A DNA stretch of 64,000 bases, taken from assembly GCA_963920705.1 (NCBI GenBank), contig OY987228.1:15979187-16043186 (forward strand), in the 5' to 3' direction. Source of the stretch: Odiellus spinosus (taxonomy: Eukaryota; Arthropoda; Arachnida; Opiliones; Phalangiidae). The notes beneath the pieces were generated by a model. The model was not told the DNA's origin and made no database searches. It saw only the letters and a list, made by a program, of their open reading frames with translations. This document shows, piece by piece, positions 13,101 through 26,400 of the stretch. Made by a program: the position numbers and the translations under genes. The stretch's first letter is position 1, and every line of letters starts with the position of its first letter.

Positions 13101-15457
13101 GGGGGGGGGAGAGCAAAAAATGGGCTCTCGATTTCTGACAAATGTAATCTAAGAGAAGTTGAGGCAGTTGGGAAGGCAGATTACGTGGGGTTCGAAGCCG
13201 CAAAAATGAAAACTCATATTAAGCCTAACACTATTTTATCCCCCCGAAGGTTGGGCCTCTTTCTCGGATAATAAATCCTATTTAGCAGGCTTGAAACACA
13301 CACGGTAAATCTTAATCGCGTTGGGGTTTATAATATATACGAAGTTCAGAATAGTTACAGATCAATATTATTAATCATAAAATTATACCGGCTCCAAGAA
13401 TATGACAGAACGAATGCTCATCTTACAATAGAACCGAGACAAAATATTGAAGAGACAAAATATTACTTAAAAATTTATTAATTATCAATCTATGTTATTT
13501 TCAATGCTGTAACTAAAAATAAATTTTACTTTGGCATCTGAGAGTATTCTTTGAACAAACTTTCAAAGATTTTGAGCAAAGGATCGATACAAAACCCTTC
13601 CAGAGAAATTCACATAATACGCGTCAACGTCGATATGATTTAGAGTTCACGACATATCATCAAATAGTCAACGTCTTTCACGCTATATTAGATATAAAAG
13701 TCAATACAATGGACGTTATTTGAAGTCACCTATAACCTTTTCTCACCCCTGTAGTTTGCTAGTATATTATACATAGCAAAAAAGGCAATAAACCCCATGT
13801 CGTCACCACACCAATAGAGAAACCATTCCCGAAAACGTACCCTTACCGCCCATAAAAAAGGAACCTCGTACCAAAAACTTTCCATATAAATCAAAAGATT
13901 GTATATAAGGCGAGCTAGACCACCGTTAAATATTTGAACGCTGTGCCGAAAAAGGGTGGAAAAAGCTACGGAATTAAAAAAAAAACGCCATGCTTAGATA
14001 AGTCTCGTCCTTCAAAGATATATAGGGCAATATACTCGATCGCAACATTGGAAAGGATCTAAAAACATAGAAATCGTTGCCAAAAAGGGATATTTTTCAA
14101 GAATATAAAGAGGAAAGACAATGAAAAATATAACCATAAAACGCATTGCGCTTGAAAAAGACGGTGCGTGGTTCTCTTTTCATATGGACTATAGCTTTGA
14201 CCATAGTAATAGCGAGTAATGACGTCATTAGGCCTTTCTCTTCGTCTTGACTTTTAGTATATTGCATCTATAACAGTGAAACGAACTTATTCACTAGACC
14301 AACCAGAAAAGAGATAACTCGCGATTCTATAACGTAGTGTTAAACAACGTTGGATTCCAAAGAAAATAAAGATGTATTTGAATCTTTCGACTCTAACAGC
14401 GAGTGAGACGTGGTTACGACGTATTGCGGAAGAGACAAACTTTAAGGCGAGACAAAAGATGAGAGGACTGAAGCGGGGTCCGCGCGGATGGGCAAATGTC
14501 GGATCAACGGGGTGAGAAAAAGAGAATGAATAAAAGAAAGAAAACTTTACAAAAACGTAAAGGAGGGCTGGACCCGGGGCAAGCGACCTCGTCAACCGAC
14601 AATTTTATAACAGAAAAGAGAAGATGAAGAAAAGATAAAAAAAAATTGAAAACGCGAGAGGCGCAATGTTATAACTAGTGTTCAAAAAAAGTAACGAATA
14701 AAGGAACAGAACGTTTTAGGGAGGGTAAATGGGGTGAGGCACGAGGTTGGGGGTGTAAAGGAGGTGAGAACAAAGAAGAGCCTTTTTATCCCCTTTTTAT
14801 CCTCCGAGGGAAATGGTGGAAGAAACTACTATTTCGTTCGACTTATCGCGAGCAACGAAGTTTAGCGTTCGGAGGCAGGAATATGTAGGGCAGATCCAGG
14901 TTAAGAAACATACGGGACCTTCAAGGTTCGTACCCGTTGCTTAGAATAATTTAAACGGAGTCTAAGACTCTCTGGAGAAGATAGAAAAAGATGGAAAGAG
15001 AAGCGAGCCAGCGAGCTTCTATTGAAAGAACGACGTTTAAAGTTGTCAACTATAGCGCGAAAGAGAACGCGAGGAGGAAGAAAATTGACTTTCGAAGGAT
15101 AAAAAGGTGAAGCCGAAATCCATTAACAGCGAAGACACGGATTCCTTCGCCAGGCAAAGTACGGACGTAAAAAGAAAAAAAAAAAAATGAAATATTCCGG
15201 CCGCGAATTTCTAGAAAGCGGATACCAAGTTTCTCAATAATAGTTAAAAATGATCCCCGAAATTGAATACATAAAAAATTCTATCCATGTTTCAAAATGA
15301 AATGAATTTAAAACCTTGTCATTCCTTCCAGGATTTCGATTTCATGTACGATACCTATTAAATTAAATTTCATTTATTCTTCTTATTTGAAAAGGATTTC
15401 ATATTCGTTCTGGAAAATTTAATATAAAAGATTTTTTTTGGAAACGTATGAAAGACG
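10152..15457. other. Non-coding stretch, no gene recognised
   Basis: AT-rich sequence with a G11 run (13099-13109) and several A-rich runs. The region 14700-15200 is richer in GA and CpG. A 14-base perfect palindrome containing a CRE-type core lies at 14217-14230, and a small perfect hairpin ATCCACAA/TTGTGGAT lies near 11472-11490. None of the short frames has a recognisable domain. Confidence 0.55.
14217..14230. promoter_or_regulatory. Palindrome with CRE-type core TGACGTCA
   Basis: TAATGACGTCATTA is a perfect 14-base palindrome centred on TGACGTCA, the consensus bound by CREB/ATF-type bZIP factors. No adjacent gene is recognised, so a regulatory role is only possible. Confidence 0.25.
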
Positions 15458-15636
15458 ATTAGGCTTAAGAGAAAAAAGCTTAGTTGACCTTTCAATAATA
15501 AGAAATTCAGAATCTAAGCCTATTTTCTGGGGAAGTTTTAGATTTATTTCTAGTTTGTAATTTTTTTACTGGTCTATTTAAACGATAAGTAATAGATAAC
15601 AAAAATCACTCGTGTTAGTTTGCATTCTCCCTTTAA
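15458..15636. mobile_element. Truncated copy of the TTAA-bounded MITE family
   Basis: The right half matches the 28-kb copy. CTAAGCCTATTTT is followed by AAGTTTTAGATTT, CTAGTTTGTAATTTTTTTACTGG, CGTGTTAGTTT and the terminus CATTCTCCCT (15623-15632), then TTAA (15633-15636). Inward, GAATTTCTTATTATTGAAAGG appears on the opposite strand, as in the 28-kb copy. I find no left terminus, so the element is broken near 15458. Confidence 0.6.
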
Positions 15637-16110
15637 GCCTAGTTACTTGTTTTCGCTTTCACATGACAAAATGAATCAATCTCACACGCTCTCATTTCTC
15701 AGCCCTTTGACATTTTATAGTTACCGTAGGCAAAGGACAAACGAGGGCACGTCATTCGTAGGGTGTTATTTCTCGAGATCGCGCTAGAGAAAGAACGGGG
15801 CACTTATTTTTCACTACAACTCTTAGGCATAAAACTGTAACAGCTACGAGGATTCCATCACGATAATTTCTCGCAAGGTTGACGATTTCGGAGGTAAAAA
15901 CATAAAAAAAAGAGTCTCTGGGAATTTTATATTTTAGAGATGTCTGCAAAAAAAGTATACCTTCATCCCTAACAACTTAACAAGAGCGTATCTGTAGTAG
16001 GAATTCAAGGAAAATGGGGAAACAGATGTTCGGTTATAAAAGATTTATAACTCAGATTAAGTTTATAATTAGAAATTTTATATAGCTTTTACAAATATCA
16101 TAATTTTTCT

Positions 16111-16456
16111 TTAAAGGGAGAATGCAACACTACAAAGTGATTTGATATGGATTATTTTATAGTTTAAATTAGGCTAATCCTCTAGTAAAAAATTAACATC
16201 ATTAATTAAGCTTGAAATTCATTTTTAATTTACTTTTCAAGTTGATTTCTAGTTTAATAATTGTTTGTATTTTTTAAACCATAAATTTGGTCAAATAACA
16301 CACAAAATTCACCTTGAAATTATTTCATTAATATATAAAAGCCTTCAATTAATCATAGTGCGCGTGTTAATGTTTGAAATAAAGTTCTTACCTAATTTTA
16401 GGAATAAGAAATGGACCGTAAATAAAATAGATTTTATCTTTACATTATCCCTTTAA
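16111..16456. mobile_element. TTAA-bounded MITE, copy at 16 kb
   Basis: The element spans about 16115-16452. Its left end AGGGAGAATG is mirrored by the right end CATTATCCCT, and TTAA lies outside both (16111-16114 and 16453-16456). An internal stretch TAGTTTAATAATTGTTTGTA matches the 28-kb copy. TTAA duplications are characteristic of piggyBac-type transposition, but these termini are not the canonical CCC start, so the superfamily is uncertain. The short frame inside it (16265-16456) shows no domain. Confidence 0.65.
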
Positions 16457-19400
16457 AGAAGGAGAGTAATGTGTTTAGAAATGAGGCGTGAGAACCCACT
16501 TTGATCGCAAAGAAAGCTACAGAAAGAATCGTATTTTCTCGAAATCGAGAGAAAAGAAAGATGGCAAACATTCCCCCGACTTTGAAACTATATTTACTCT
16601 CAGTGGTCTTTTGTTTAGTCAATGATTGCTTAGACTTCTTTCTCTCCACCCAAAATGCAGCTTTTAAGCTGACATTTAATTGTATATTAGCTGACTTTAC
16701 GATTCCGACGAGACTAAACTAAATCGCGCCTTTGCTATTAATCTTAAGGCACGTTCACAAGCGAGCGATAAAACGCGGCTCACGTGCAGAATTGCGTCAG
16801 AAATCCGAAACCACTTCTCTTGCGCAGTAAAAACAAACCAATATGGATCTTTTCGAACGCGAGAATCAGCTTGACCTATCGGGCAAATTTCTCGAGCGCT
16901 TGCGAAGGCGCCTTTATACGAAAAACCAAACCCTATTCATAGTAACTAATTCAAGTAAGGTAATTTTAAAATACTGGCAGCTTCTATAGTTCCGTATAAA
17001 CCATATACAGTGTAGAGTTAATCAATTTAGTATAGGATTTTAGTTTTAATTGCAGGCGGAATACAAAGTTTTTAAACTAGTTATTTCCCTAAAAGTAGAA
17101 AAGAAAAAAGAAAATTGAAGACCATAAGCATTAACCCTTCAGTTCATAATCTTTCCCAAAGAAAAACATTCCTATCAAGAAATACAATTTAAATAAATCA
17201 CTGAAATATATTACGAAGTCGTGTAAATAAAAATTTTCTTAAGATGTTTTATTAATGTTTAAGTAATGTACCGGGTACTTATTATTATCTAATTCAAATC
17301 CCTTTAAAAATAAATGAACAATCCCTTAATTATTCACGACAAGTTTACGCGCACTTTCAACCAAATTATGAAGGATTTATAAGAATTTTTAATGAAATAT
17401 ATAATATCTTTAGCCGCTTAAAGTCGAGATAAGCTCCAATGAAAAGAGTATGTAGTGTTAAATGGTCCAAAAACGAACCCACTGGCAAGGAAGTATCATA
17501 AAGGGTGATCTTTAAGCCAGAAACAAATGACCTTTTCGGCTTTCAAAAACGGTGCAAGTTTTCATCCTAGGCAAAGCTTTTTTCCGCTCTCTCATAGAAA
17601 ACAAATAATTATGTGTTGAAATCTCAAATTGATCCTCACATCACGTATAGCAAGTATTAAGGAATAACCATCCCAGTATTTCTTAGAAACTAAATAATGA
17701 CATAGGAGAGTGTATATAGCTAATATCTAAAACATTTGTAACGATATCTATCCTATCTTACGTCTCCTGTAAGTAGAAAGCTAAAGCTCAGAGCTTCCCC
17801 TCTCTTTCCAAAAACCCAAATCACTCAGAAATATAGACTACAGACGGAAGTGACCATTCTGTGTACACTCTGAAATCTAAACCCGATTCTGAATTATTAA
17901 AGAGCGAGGCCTATAAAGAAAATAAGTTGAAGTTGTCTCTTTTACTTCCCTAAAGCCTTTCGTCGTCGTTTTAAGGGTGGCTGGGTGAGTAACTTATGGT
18001 TCTCGCGACCTAAAGGGAGTTAAAAAGAGTAAAGAAACCGTTAGAGAGAGTGAGAGTGTAAGAGAGAGAAAATGAAAGCTAGAGGGAGAAAGGTTGAAGA
18101 CGAGCTTTGGGAGTTTCGCTAAGGAATGATTTAACAGTAGTCAGATTACCCCGGGCTTGTTTTGGCAACAGCCCCAAAACGTATTACGTTATAATATTAA
18201 CTTAACAAATGGTCTTAAATGTCTACCGAGATAGGGAGGAGAATAACGGTGAAGAGAGCGCGAGACGTACGACCAAGATGCGATAAAGAGCCAACGAAAC
18301 CGACCCAACACCCCTTTTCCTTGTCTTATACGAATAGCGAAATATGAAAATGCCCCCCCCCCCCGAAAGACGAATAGGTTCGACCAAGGAACCCACTTTC
18401 CCTAATAGATACTGGCCGCGTAAGATCTCGTCTCTCTCTCCCGTAAGCTTCTGGACTATAGTCATTAGAATCATCTGACAGTTCAACGCTCGAGAAGAAA
18501 GGCTTTGCCCTCTATCCATCGTAGAGTTGGAGAGATCATTGGCTTTACACTAACTGAAAATTCATCCTGATTTTGAACTATATTTATATTTCACCTTTAT
18601 TTTACAGCACGAGCAAAGCTATACGGATTAACTTAACAAATCATTGAGATATATAGGTATTATATCATCGTACGCGGTGTCAAATCAAGGTGGAATGAAC
18701 TACAGTCTTCTTCCCCGTCGCGCATTCGCTCTCAGTTTACATCGGAGCCAGAAACATTAAGGCGACGAACTAATTTACATAAATGGAGTTTTAGAACCGC
18801 CTTTACATAAACGCATTTATAATGCTAGAGCAGCTAGCCATATAGAAGTTAAGACTGGATATAGCACCAAGTCCAATTTTTTTGGGGGGAAAATTGAAGA
18901 TGGACGTGGTGTATGGAGAACTATCGAGGACGCATTAGCACCACCTTTTCACCATCACTGCCCTGCAAAAGCATTTCTTAAGTAAAGAAGGTTGAACAGC
19001 TTCGAGCTAGTACGGGAAGAATTCAAAGATTTCAACGCGTATGATACTTTAAAATCCATACTTCGTTTCAAACTGTTCGTACAGATTTTGGAAGATCTGG
19101 TTTAAAAGCCGTTGAAACTTTTGACTGCAAGGTTGCGATTCCAGTTTAGAGACAGTGCCGCTTCTATATCGAATACGACAATATTTTTAATGTTTTACGA
19201 CGATATTTAACTATATAAGCATAAGTAAATAAAGCCTCTAAGTAGCCAAATTAGGCATTAATTTGAGGAGTTTTAATCTATTCTTTTCGTAAAAATCGAG
19301 AAATGGCGCATCTTGTCTGTGGTGGTCGTCGAATGAAGACATTAGAAAGACTGCTGTACATGAGATTTAAGGGAGAGGTAAACAGTCCAATAAACCACCA

Positions 19401-20517
19401 CATCGCCTTAGGACGGTAGTGCGCAGATACAGTTTCGCTATCGAGTTTACATCATAAAAGAGCATAGGATGCCTTTCTATCGAACAAGACATTCAAGGCC
19501 CCTATAGGTTCCATTAAAATTTGGAAACTTAAAGGTTTAAATTTACTTATGACATGAGCAACATCAAGTTACACAGTAATAAGAGCTTTGACACATGACA
19601 GAGGTGATGAATCAGTGTTGGCCAATTAGTATTTAATAAAAAGTATATAATATGAATTTTCTGTAACTGCAAAACTTTAAATCTTTGAATTGTCAAATTA
19701 AAACTCAAAAGTAATGAAACATTGTCTTTTTTGGAGTACGCTGGTCTCAAACGTTGGTTCAGGATACGATAAACATTTATTCTGAAGTAAAACGCCCCTT
19801 GGATAAATTTATAGACACGGGTATAGGGCGTTCATCTACGAAACTAGGTCATAAAGACTATTTAACATACATTTAATCATCTTGGCGTATGATTTTTAAT
19901 CGCATCGCGAGTACGTGCAAGAATGCGGAATTGCATACGTCTTAGATATAGACAGATACGATTCCCTCACGCGGGTTTTTTAAATAAATTCTCGAATGAT
20001 GAGATGCGAAAGATTTAAGAGAGAAGACGCTTCATCAAATCTTGTCAGGCAAAACGAGGCGACGAAAGTGACACGCGGAAGGAAATCAACCTACGGGTTT
20101 TTTTTACACGCGGATTATTAACCGGTGCTGGAGAACATTTATTTTAGAGGGGAAGTAATTGCCTTACATCTTTAAAACTATACGTTTTAAAGTCGGTTGC
20201 CATGAACTTTTTTAATTTTAAAATAGTTCGGTAATTCCAATCATACCACTCTAAGATTATATCACTGCAGTGCTGGATTACCAATGAAAAAAGGTGCCCA
20301 TTAACTGCCTGTAACTCTAAAAGCGAGTCATATTTCGCCACCGTTTCTCGCCTTTGAGATCTAATATTCAACGAAGCATTTCCGCGCTAAGTAAATTTCA
20401 TTGGCTACGACCATAATGGGCCCTTAAATACATGAAAATGCGCCACATTATGACCTTGGCCCTCACAGGGATCGCTACGCTATAGATAAAATTTCGGCAA
20501 TGTCGGAAAACATTCTG
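16457..20517. other. Non-coding stretch, no gene recognised
   Basis: No gene is seen. Contents are a C12 run (18353-18364), GA-rich sequence at 18000-18120 and AT-rich single-copy-looking DNA. The frame at 18223-18519 (minus, 98 codons) crosses the C run and has no recognisable domain. Confidence 0.55.
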
Positions 20518-20645
20518 CCGCTACACTAAATCGATTTATAAAGATAATGGGTGAACACATGACGCTTAGAATGATTCGATCCTGGCGATTTGAATATCTG
20601 TTTTATTTTACAGTTTCAAAAATGCAAGTGTGACCGTAGCTTTAT
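20518..20645 (+). mobile_element. Partial copy of the AAAGCTGCGTTCA-type repeat family
   Basis: This aligns with the right half of the 52-kb element. Shared words in order are CTACAMTAAATCGATTTA, AAGATAAT, GTGAACRCRTGACG, ATTCSATCCTGGCGAT, TGAATATC, GTTTCAAA, and the terminus TGTGAYCGTAGCTTTA. The left half does not align, so this is a truncated or recombined copy. Confidence 0.65.
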
Positions 20646-21487
20646 AGTTCTCAGCACTCATTGGTTTAAAATATTCGGAATATAAAAGGCTAGGACTACA
20701 TTTAATTTGTAAAATTTGAGGAATGCGACCTAATACAAAAGGAACTTTCACCCCTTCACGCATTCTTTGCTATAGACATTGATGTACTACGTACAAAACA
20801 CATCTACAGGAGCTATGCAAGAATTCCATACGTTTCTTTTCCATCATTTTAAGAATGAAAAATACGAATTATTTAGCTTTGTAAAACGTCTGCGTTCCAC
20901 TAAAACGCCCCGCATATAAATATAGATATTTTCTACAGGCCAGTATATACTATCTCATAGCTAACTATAACGTGCCGAGAAAAAGGGAGAAGAGAGGACA
21001 AGATTCGCACGCGATGCGAAGTGACATAATACGTTGATCTTTCGAAGCGTAAATCGAGGTTCGTACACTCACGATCCCTGGGAAGAAGCGAAATTAAGTA
21101 GGCCAACCCCTCAGAGAAAAAAAATGTCGCGAGAAAAAAAGAAATTGCAAGAACACCCACGCGATATATCGTTACGTCCCTTTTTCTCACCAAAAGGCGC
21201 AAGGAGGCCTGTCACAACAATATAAAGATTGTCATCCCCGGTCAAAACAATCAGATTTCAGCTTGTGAAACGCCAGGCACTAATATAATTCTAAGAAGTT
21301 AATAATGATATCAAGGAGGTAAACTATGCACGTGTTGAAATCTCAAAGAAGGAAACAAAATTTATAGTAGCTAGAGTTCTAAATCGATAATTTAACCTGG
21401 TAATTTACGGTTATCTTCGATAAGATTACCAAAAATTATAATTTATGATTGGAAACTTTTTACATTAGAATTAAACCAATTGCATCG

Positions 21488-21626
21488 TTATACCCTCTTC
21501 GGACGAGGCGTAATTAGCCGTGGTTTAATCAGATTTAACCGAGGTTTACATAGCCTTCTCAGTTCAATAAACCTCGGTTAATCGTGATTAAACCGGCTAG
21601 TTACGCCTCGTCTGCAAAGGGTATTA
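21488..21626. mobile_element. Palindromic Harbinger-like MITE, copy 1
   Basis: A 133-bp element (21491-21623) flanked by TTA on both sides (21488-21490 and 21624-21626). The left arm TACCCTCTTCGGACGAGG continues as CGTAATTAGCCG and TTTAATCA. The right arm mirrors it down to GCAAAGGGTA, with a short central spacer containing CTCAGTTCAATAAAC. Almost the whole element can fold into one hairpin. A 3-bp TTA duplication is characteristic of PIF/Harbinger transposition. It encodes no protein and would need a transposase in trans. A second copy lies at 55003. Confidence 0.85.
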
Positions 21627-23450
21627 CTATCAATGTAAAGTTAAATCGTTAAGCATATATTTTTCACGGGTGTAGGGGCTGGTACGTCACAAATAAATTA
21701 GAGGAAATCCGCATTTAAAATGACAAATTCAAATACAAATTTTTTGAATTAACGTGAAACGTTAAATCACCAATTTTCAAAATACGGTAGTAATAAGAGA
21801 CCTTATACAATTTCTAAAAAAGGGGACTAAAATTCGGGTTACCTTCGACCTCAGGGTTAATTAAAATCAACAAGGAAATCTCAAGTGTAGTTAGACTAAC
21901 AGTCCATTCTACTATTGAGACAAAAAATAATATGAAATGTCGTCTGCTAACGTGCGAATAATGCTTAGCATAAACCAAAGAGATCATTCTTGAGGTTGGT
22001 AACCCAAATCGACAACAGAATCAGGTATCTTCACTTTAATGCTTGAGGTAAATAAGGTTGGTGAAGAGCGAATATTTTGGGATAAACTATTCCGACGTTC
22101 ACGCGATGTAGAAAATATATAGACCGCAAGTTCGCAACGAGCCTATAAAGGGGGGCATATTTCTAGGCTATACGCGAAAGATCAGCCAACCATTAGACAC
22201 TCGTGGGAATGATAGGGATGGGGAAGAAGTAAGAGAGACAGCAATGTATGCCGAGTGCATCCTGGGACGAGTCACGCTCTCTTGGCCGTACACTTTTCTA
22301 TTCAAGCAAATACCCTCGCATAATCAAGGAAAACCAAAGGGGGGAGGAAACAACAGAGGGGAAGGAAGGGGGTAAAAAGACAGATTGCGCCTACCAGTCA
22401 TTATAAAAGCTAGAGGCTTAATTAATTAACGCTTTTCTGGGAGGGGTTCTTCGTATAAAACAAAGTAGCGAAGATAACGCTGTTAGTTAGAAGTCGACTT
22501 CACGTAGATAAAATTTAATAAAAAATAATTAAATTGAATTTTTTTTGTATATTAAAAGGGGGAGGGTGCTTAGAGTTCGGTTTTAGGGCGTTAATGAATA
22601 CGGAGTAATTTCCTGAGCGTGACTGTGTCTAGGTTATCTTTAAAAAGAGATGGTCACGCCCCTATACAATCGCTTTTACCCTACTACATCGTTTGACCTA
22701 TATGGTTATCGATTTTTGTTGGTAATGTAAACCTCTACCGCTTTGTTTTATAATTTTTAAAATCGATCGTACAGTTTTAGGAAGAAGTAAAATATTCATT
22801 ATATATTTTTGCTTTAGCTATAAACTTTTAGTGATGAACGGTATGACTTTGCAACACTTTATATAGAGAATCATTTTCAATTTATGTTGTCTTAACATTA
22901 ATGTTTTAAAAGCTCAAAACGTATAGACTTATCAAATATTTACGTTACCATTTTCAGTACTTAAACATTAATCCAAACTAGAACCAGACAATGGCACCCA
23001 TTTAGTAACAAGTCTTATCAACTTCCCCGTTTTGTTGGCTTTCCTACTCTCTCTACCGGTCTGCTTTCCAAGAGTTTAATTTGGAGCGATAACAAAACCG
23101 AAAAAGGTTCAAACAACGAAATATCAAAATTAATGAAGGCGGTAATTAGGTTAATTTTAAAATGGGTTGGTAAGACTTATTATAATTGTTTATATTATAG
23201 AAAATTCCATTGGGCGAGAGAGCAAATGAAAAAGGTCACTTCATTGATTTGATTTGGGAATGTAATCGTTTTGCGATTTACTGCTAAATACCCGACAGCA
23301 AAAGAGGGCAGATTAATTAGGTTTTCAAGCTAGATTCAAAACACTCCAGAGCAACCCAATGGAATTCGCTATAAGTGGTATCCTTCCCGTATTACTTTCT
23401 TCTGATCAAACCAAACTTTTATTACAAAACTATATAAAAAAAACTAAATT

Positions 23451-23462
23451 TTTGGCGCGAAA
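23451..23462. promoter_or_regulatory. E2F-like site TTTGGCGCGAAA
   Basis: TTTGGCGCGAAA fits the E2F/DP consensus TTTSGCGC plus its AAA half. It lies about 15 bases after a TATATAAAA sequence. No gene is recognised next to it, so function is speculative. Confidence 0.25.
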
Positions 23463-26400
23463 GGTTCGAGAATAAAATTGGAACTATATTTTTTGAAATA
23501 AACCTGGATTTCACCATTCTAGCTCAAAATATTGGAATGAAAAACTAAGAAAGGGAGGGGGTGGGGGTTGGATTTTAAAGCTTTTGATCGGTGTTTATTG
23601 GCCGCTATATATTTTCCGTAGAGAGTTAAGTAGAGTCGTGTACTGTAGGGAGTACGGAGGAGAGCTAGAAGCCCCGGCTTTCAAAAAAAGTGCCAGAATC
23701 GAAAATCGTTTAGAATAACGGGTTGCAAAAAGGAAGAGATGCTAGTTCGGTGCAACCCGCGCGGCTTTTATCCCACTTTCACATAAAAAATACCCCCGAA
23801 AGAAACGAATCGCGGGAAATAAGGTTTAGAAGGGGGAAAGGAACCCTCTTTCTTTCACCCAGCACCTTTCAAAGTATATGATATAAACTTCAGTTTAACA
23901 AATAAAGAGAATAAAATTCTTACAGTATTTTTCAGCCGCCACCGCCTTTTCTCGAAAGAAAATATGAACACAAATATTTTGGTATATAAGAAATACGTGA
24001 TAAAATATGAGGGGGGATTTATAATATAATATATAAAACTTGGGGGAACAAAGAAAAGTCGGATTGTAAAAGAAGAAAGGTAGACCTCTAAAATCTTAAA
24101 GGAATAGTGAAAGTATAAATCAATAGGGAATTTACATTTCCCAAAAAAAATTTAAAGGATTCAAAGAGAATTACCCATTTCACTATTTAAGAACGTATAA
24201 CATGTAGCCAAATTTCGTTAGCTTGTCTTTATCTCACGGTTACATCTTTAAAAAGTGTAGAGTTCACCAATGTTTCATTCTTATGATGAGGCTTATTTCC
24301 TAAGCTAACCTATTAGTCTCACGCCAATAGCTTAGTATTTCACTATTAAAACTTTCGCAAAATTTAAAATATATTTGCCAACAAGTTATTGCAGTTTTTC
24401 ACCGCGATTTAACAGCACGTATGAAGAATGTATAATGGTTTCCAAGTGGATTTATAAATTCCCAAATTGCCTCTCTTGAATAGAAGTACGAATATAATGA
24501 ATGTATTTTCGAAAATATCCTCTTATAATGGGATACTCGAGGGGTCGAGCACTTGCGTATAACGGATTGCAGGATTTTCGAAAGCCTTTTGAGATTTCGA
24601 AACTGTTTTTAAGAGTGATTTCTCAGATCTCAAAATCAAATCCTATGAGAACGTTTCGGCCAAAGTGAATAAAGATCTTTCGACAATTCTCCGATCTCTC
24701 GGGGATACTAGACTACTCAAATATGTTATTTTAAATCGATTTAGATTGTTAAAATTGGATTAAAATATTATCAAAGCTCACCAAAGCTTCCTTGGTAACT
24801 CGCGGTTAATTAGCAAATTTATGAAATTAGACTCGAAGGAATTTCAGATATCAATCTGATGCCAATGAGAGTTTGATGTCTTTTAAATTGCCCATGGATC
24901 AAAGAGATGTTTGTTAGAAATGGCGCGGAGCTTCTGAGTCAAATTGGTTCACGCTCCAATTCATAGGCATCAGTAACTAGAACATTTCTAGTGAATATTT
25001 CCAGTCTAAAATTAAGATTAACAAGTTTAGTTCACGACTGTAAATTACCCCAATTTTTGGTGAGTTTGATACGGTTTTAACGCATATTTTAAGTCTAAAT
25101 ATATTAAAAGAACTTCTTATAAGAGTGGTATCTGTAAGAGAACTATAAGCAAACAAAAAAATTCATTTTCTAAAATATCTAAATTATTCGTGGAACTTCC
25201 TTACAAGAATATTTCCTTTAACATTCTTTCATTTCATCAGCCCTTTTGGCGAAGAGAATTGTTTGGCAGGCGGGATATTATATTGGAAAAAGTCAAGAAG
25301 AGAAGGAAAATTTGGCAGGGAGAGAATGTAAAAATGTGCCGACGATATTTGGTCACTGTGTAAAAGTTACGACCCAAAGAATAAAAATTTTCCAAGCAAG
25401 GCTAAAGGCATACTCGTGACCCGCTCGAGTAGAAGAAATCGTACGAATGAAGTTAAAGCCCGCTTGGTTAAACGCGTCAAGTACCGCGTGCCTTGTAGAG
25501 AGACAGAGAGTGAGAGAGAGAGACCAGCTCCGATTCGAACAGACCAAGTGGAAAATTATACTCGACGCTGTAAATAAGGCTCGGCTACTTCTAATTTAAT
25601 TTTCCGACTCGGGGTTTTACCTTACAAACGCGGGGAGAAATATAATAAGAGTCGCTATAGACGGAACCCTAGAACAGAGATTGTAACCTTATACGACTGG
25701 CACTAAAACAAAAGAAGGTCAAAATGTACTTCAAACTATCTGCTGCTCGCTGAATTGTTGGATGAAAAAAAATTAAAATATAATCGCCAGTTGAACCCGA
25801 TTTTAATTAATTCCTATGACGAGAAAACGTAATAATTTAGTCGTGTTAGAAAAATACCTTCACGGTGACTTAATCCTGATTTGATTACAATTATGGAAAC
25901 TAAAAATAGAAGTTTAAATGAAACAAGAAACTTTGTTTCGAGAATTTCATTCAATTGCTTTTAATTTAAATAGTTTTGGGATTTATATTTAATTGATTTT
26001 GATGGATAACTTTTTTCTTAACCATAATGTAGCAGTCATGTAATTTCATAATAGAAGTTAATTACCATGGTGAATAGGTTTTGTGTATTCATTACCGATA
26101 TTAATTAAACTTTTAATTTTAAATGCGCCGAATCGTTAATTATCAGTTTACTACAAAACTAATATTATTACAGTTCACAAAACTAAAAAGCGATGGGATT
26201 AAATATTTTCGTAAACAAAAACCATGGTGATTATGTGGCGAGGGAGTTTTTAAAGTTGTTGAAAAGCGTGTGATATCTTAAAAATCTGGAGAAATAAACC
26301 GCTAGGCGGCATTAGCGCAGTGAGAGCTGTTAAAATTGTTAATAACGAGAAAGGTTAAGCTCCCAATGGAGTGGCTTCAAAGGTTTTTCCATCTGCTTAA

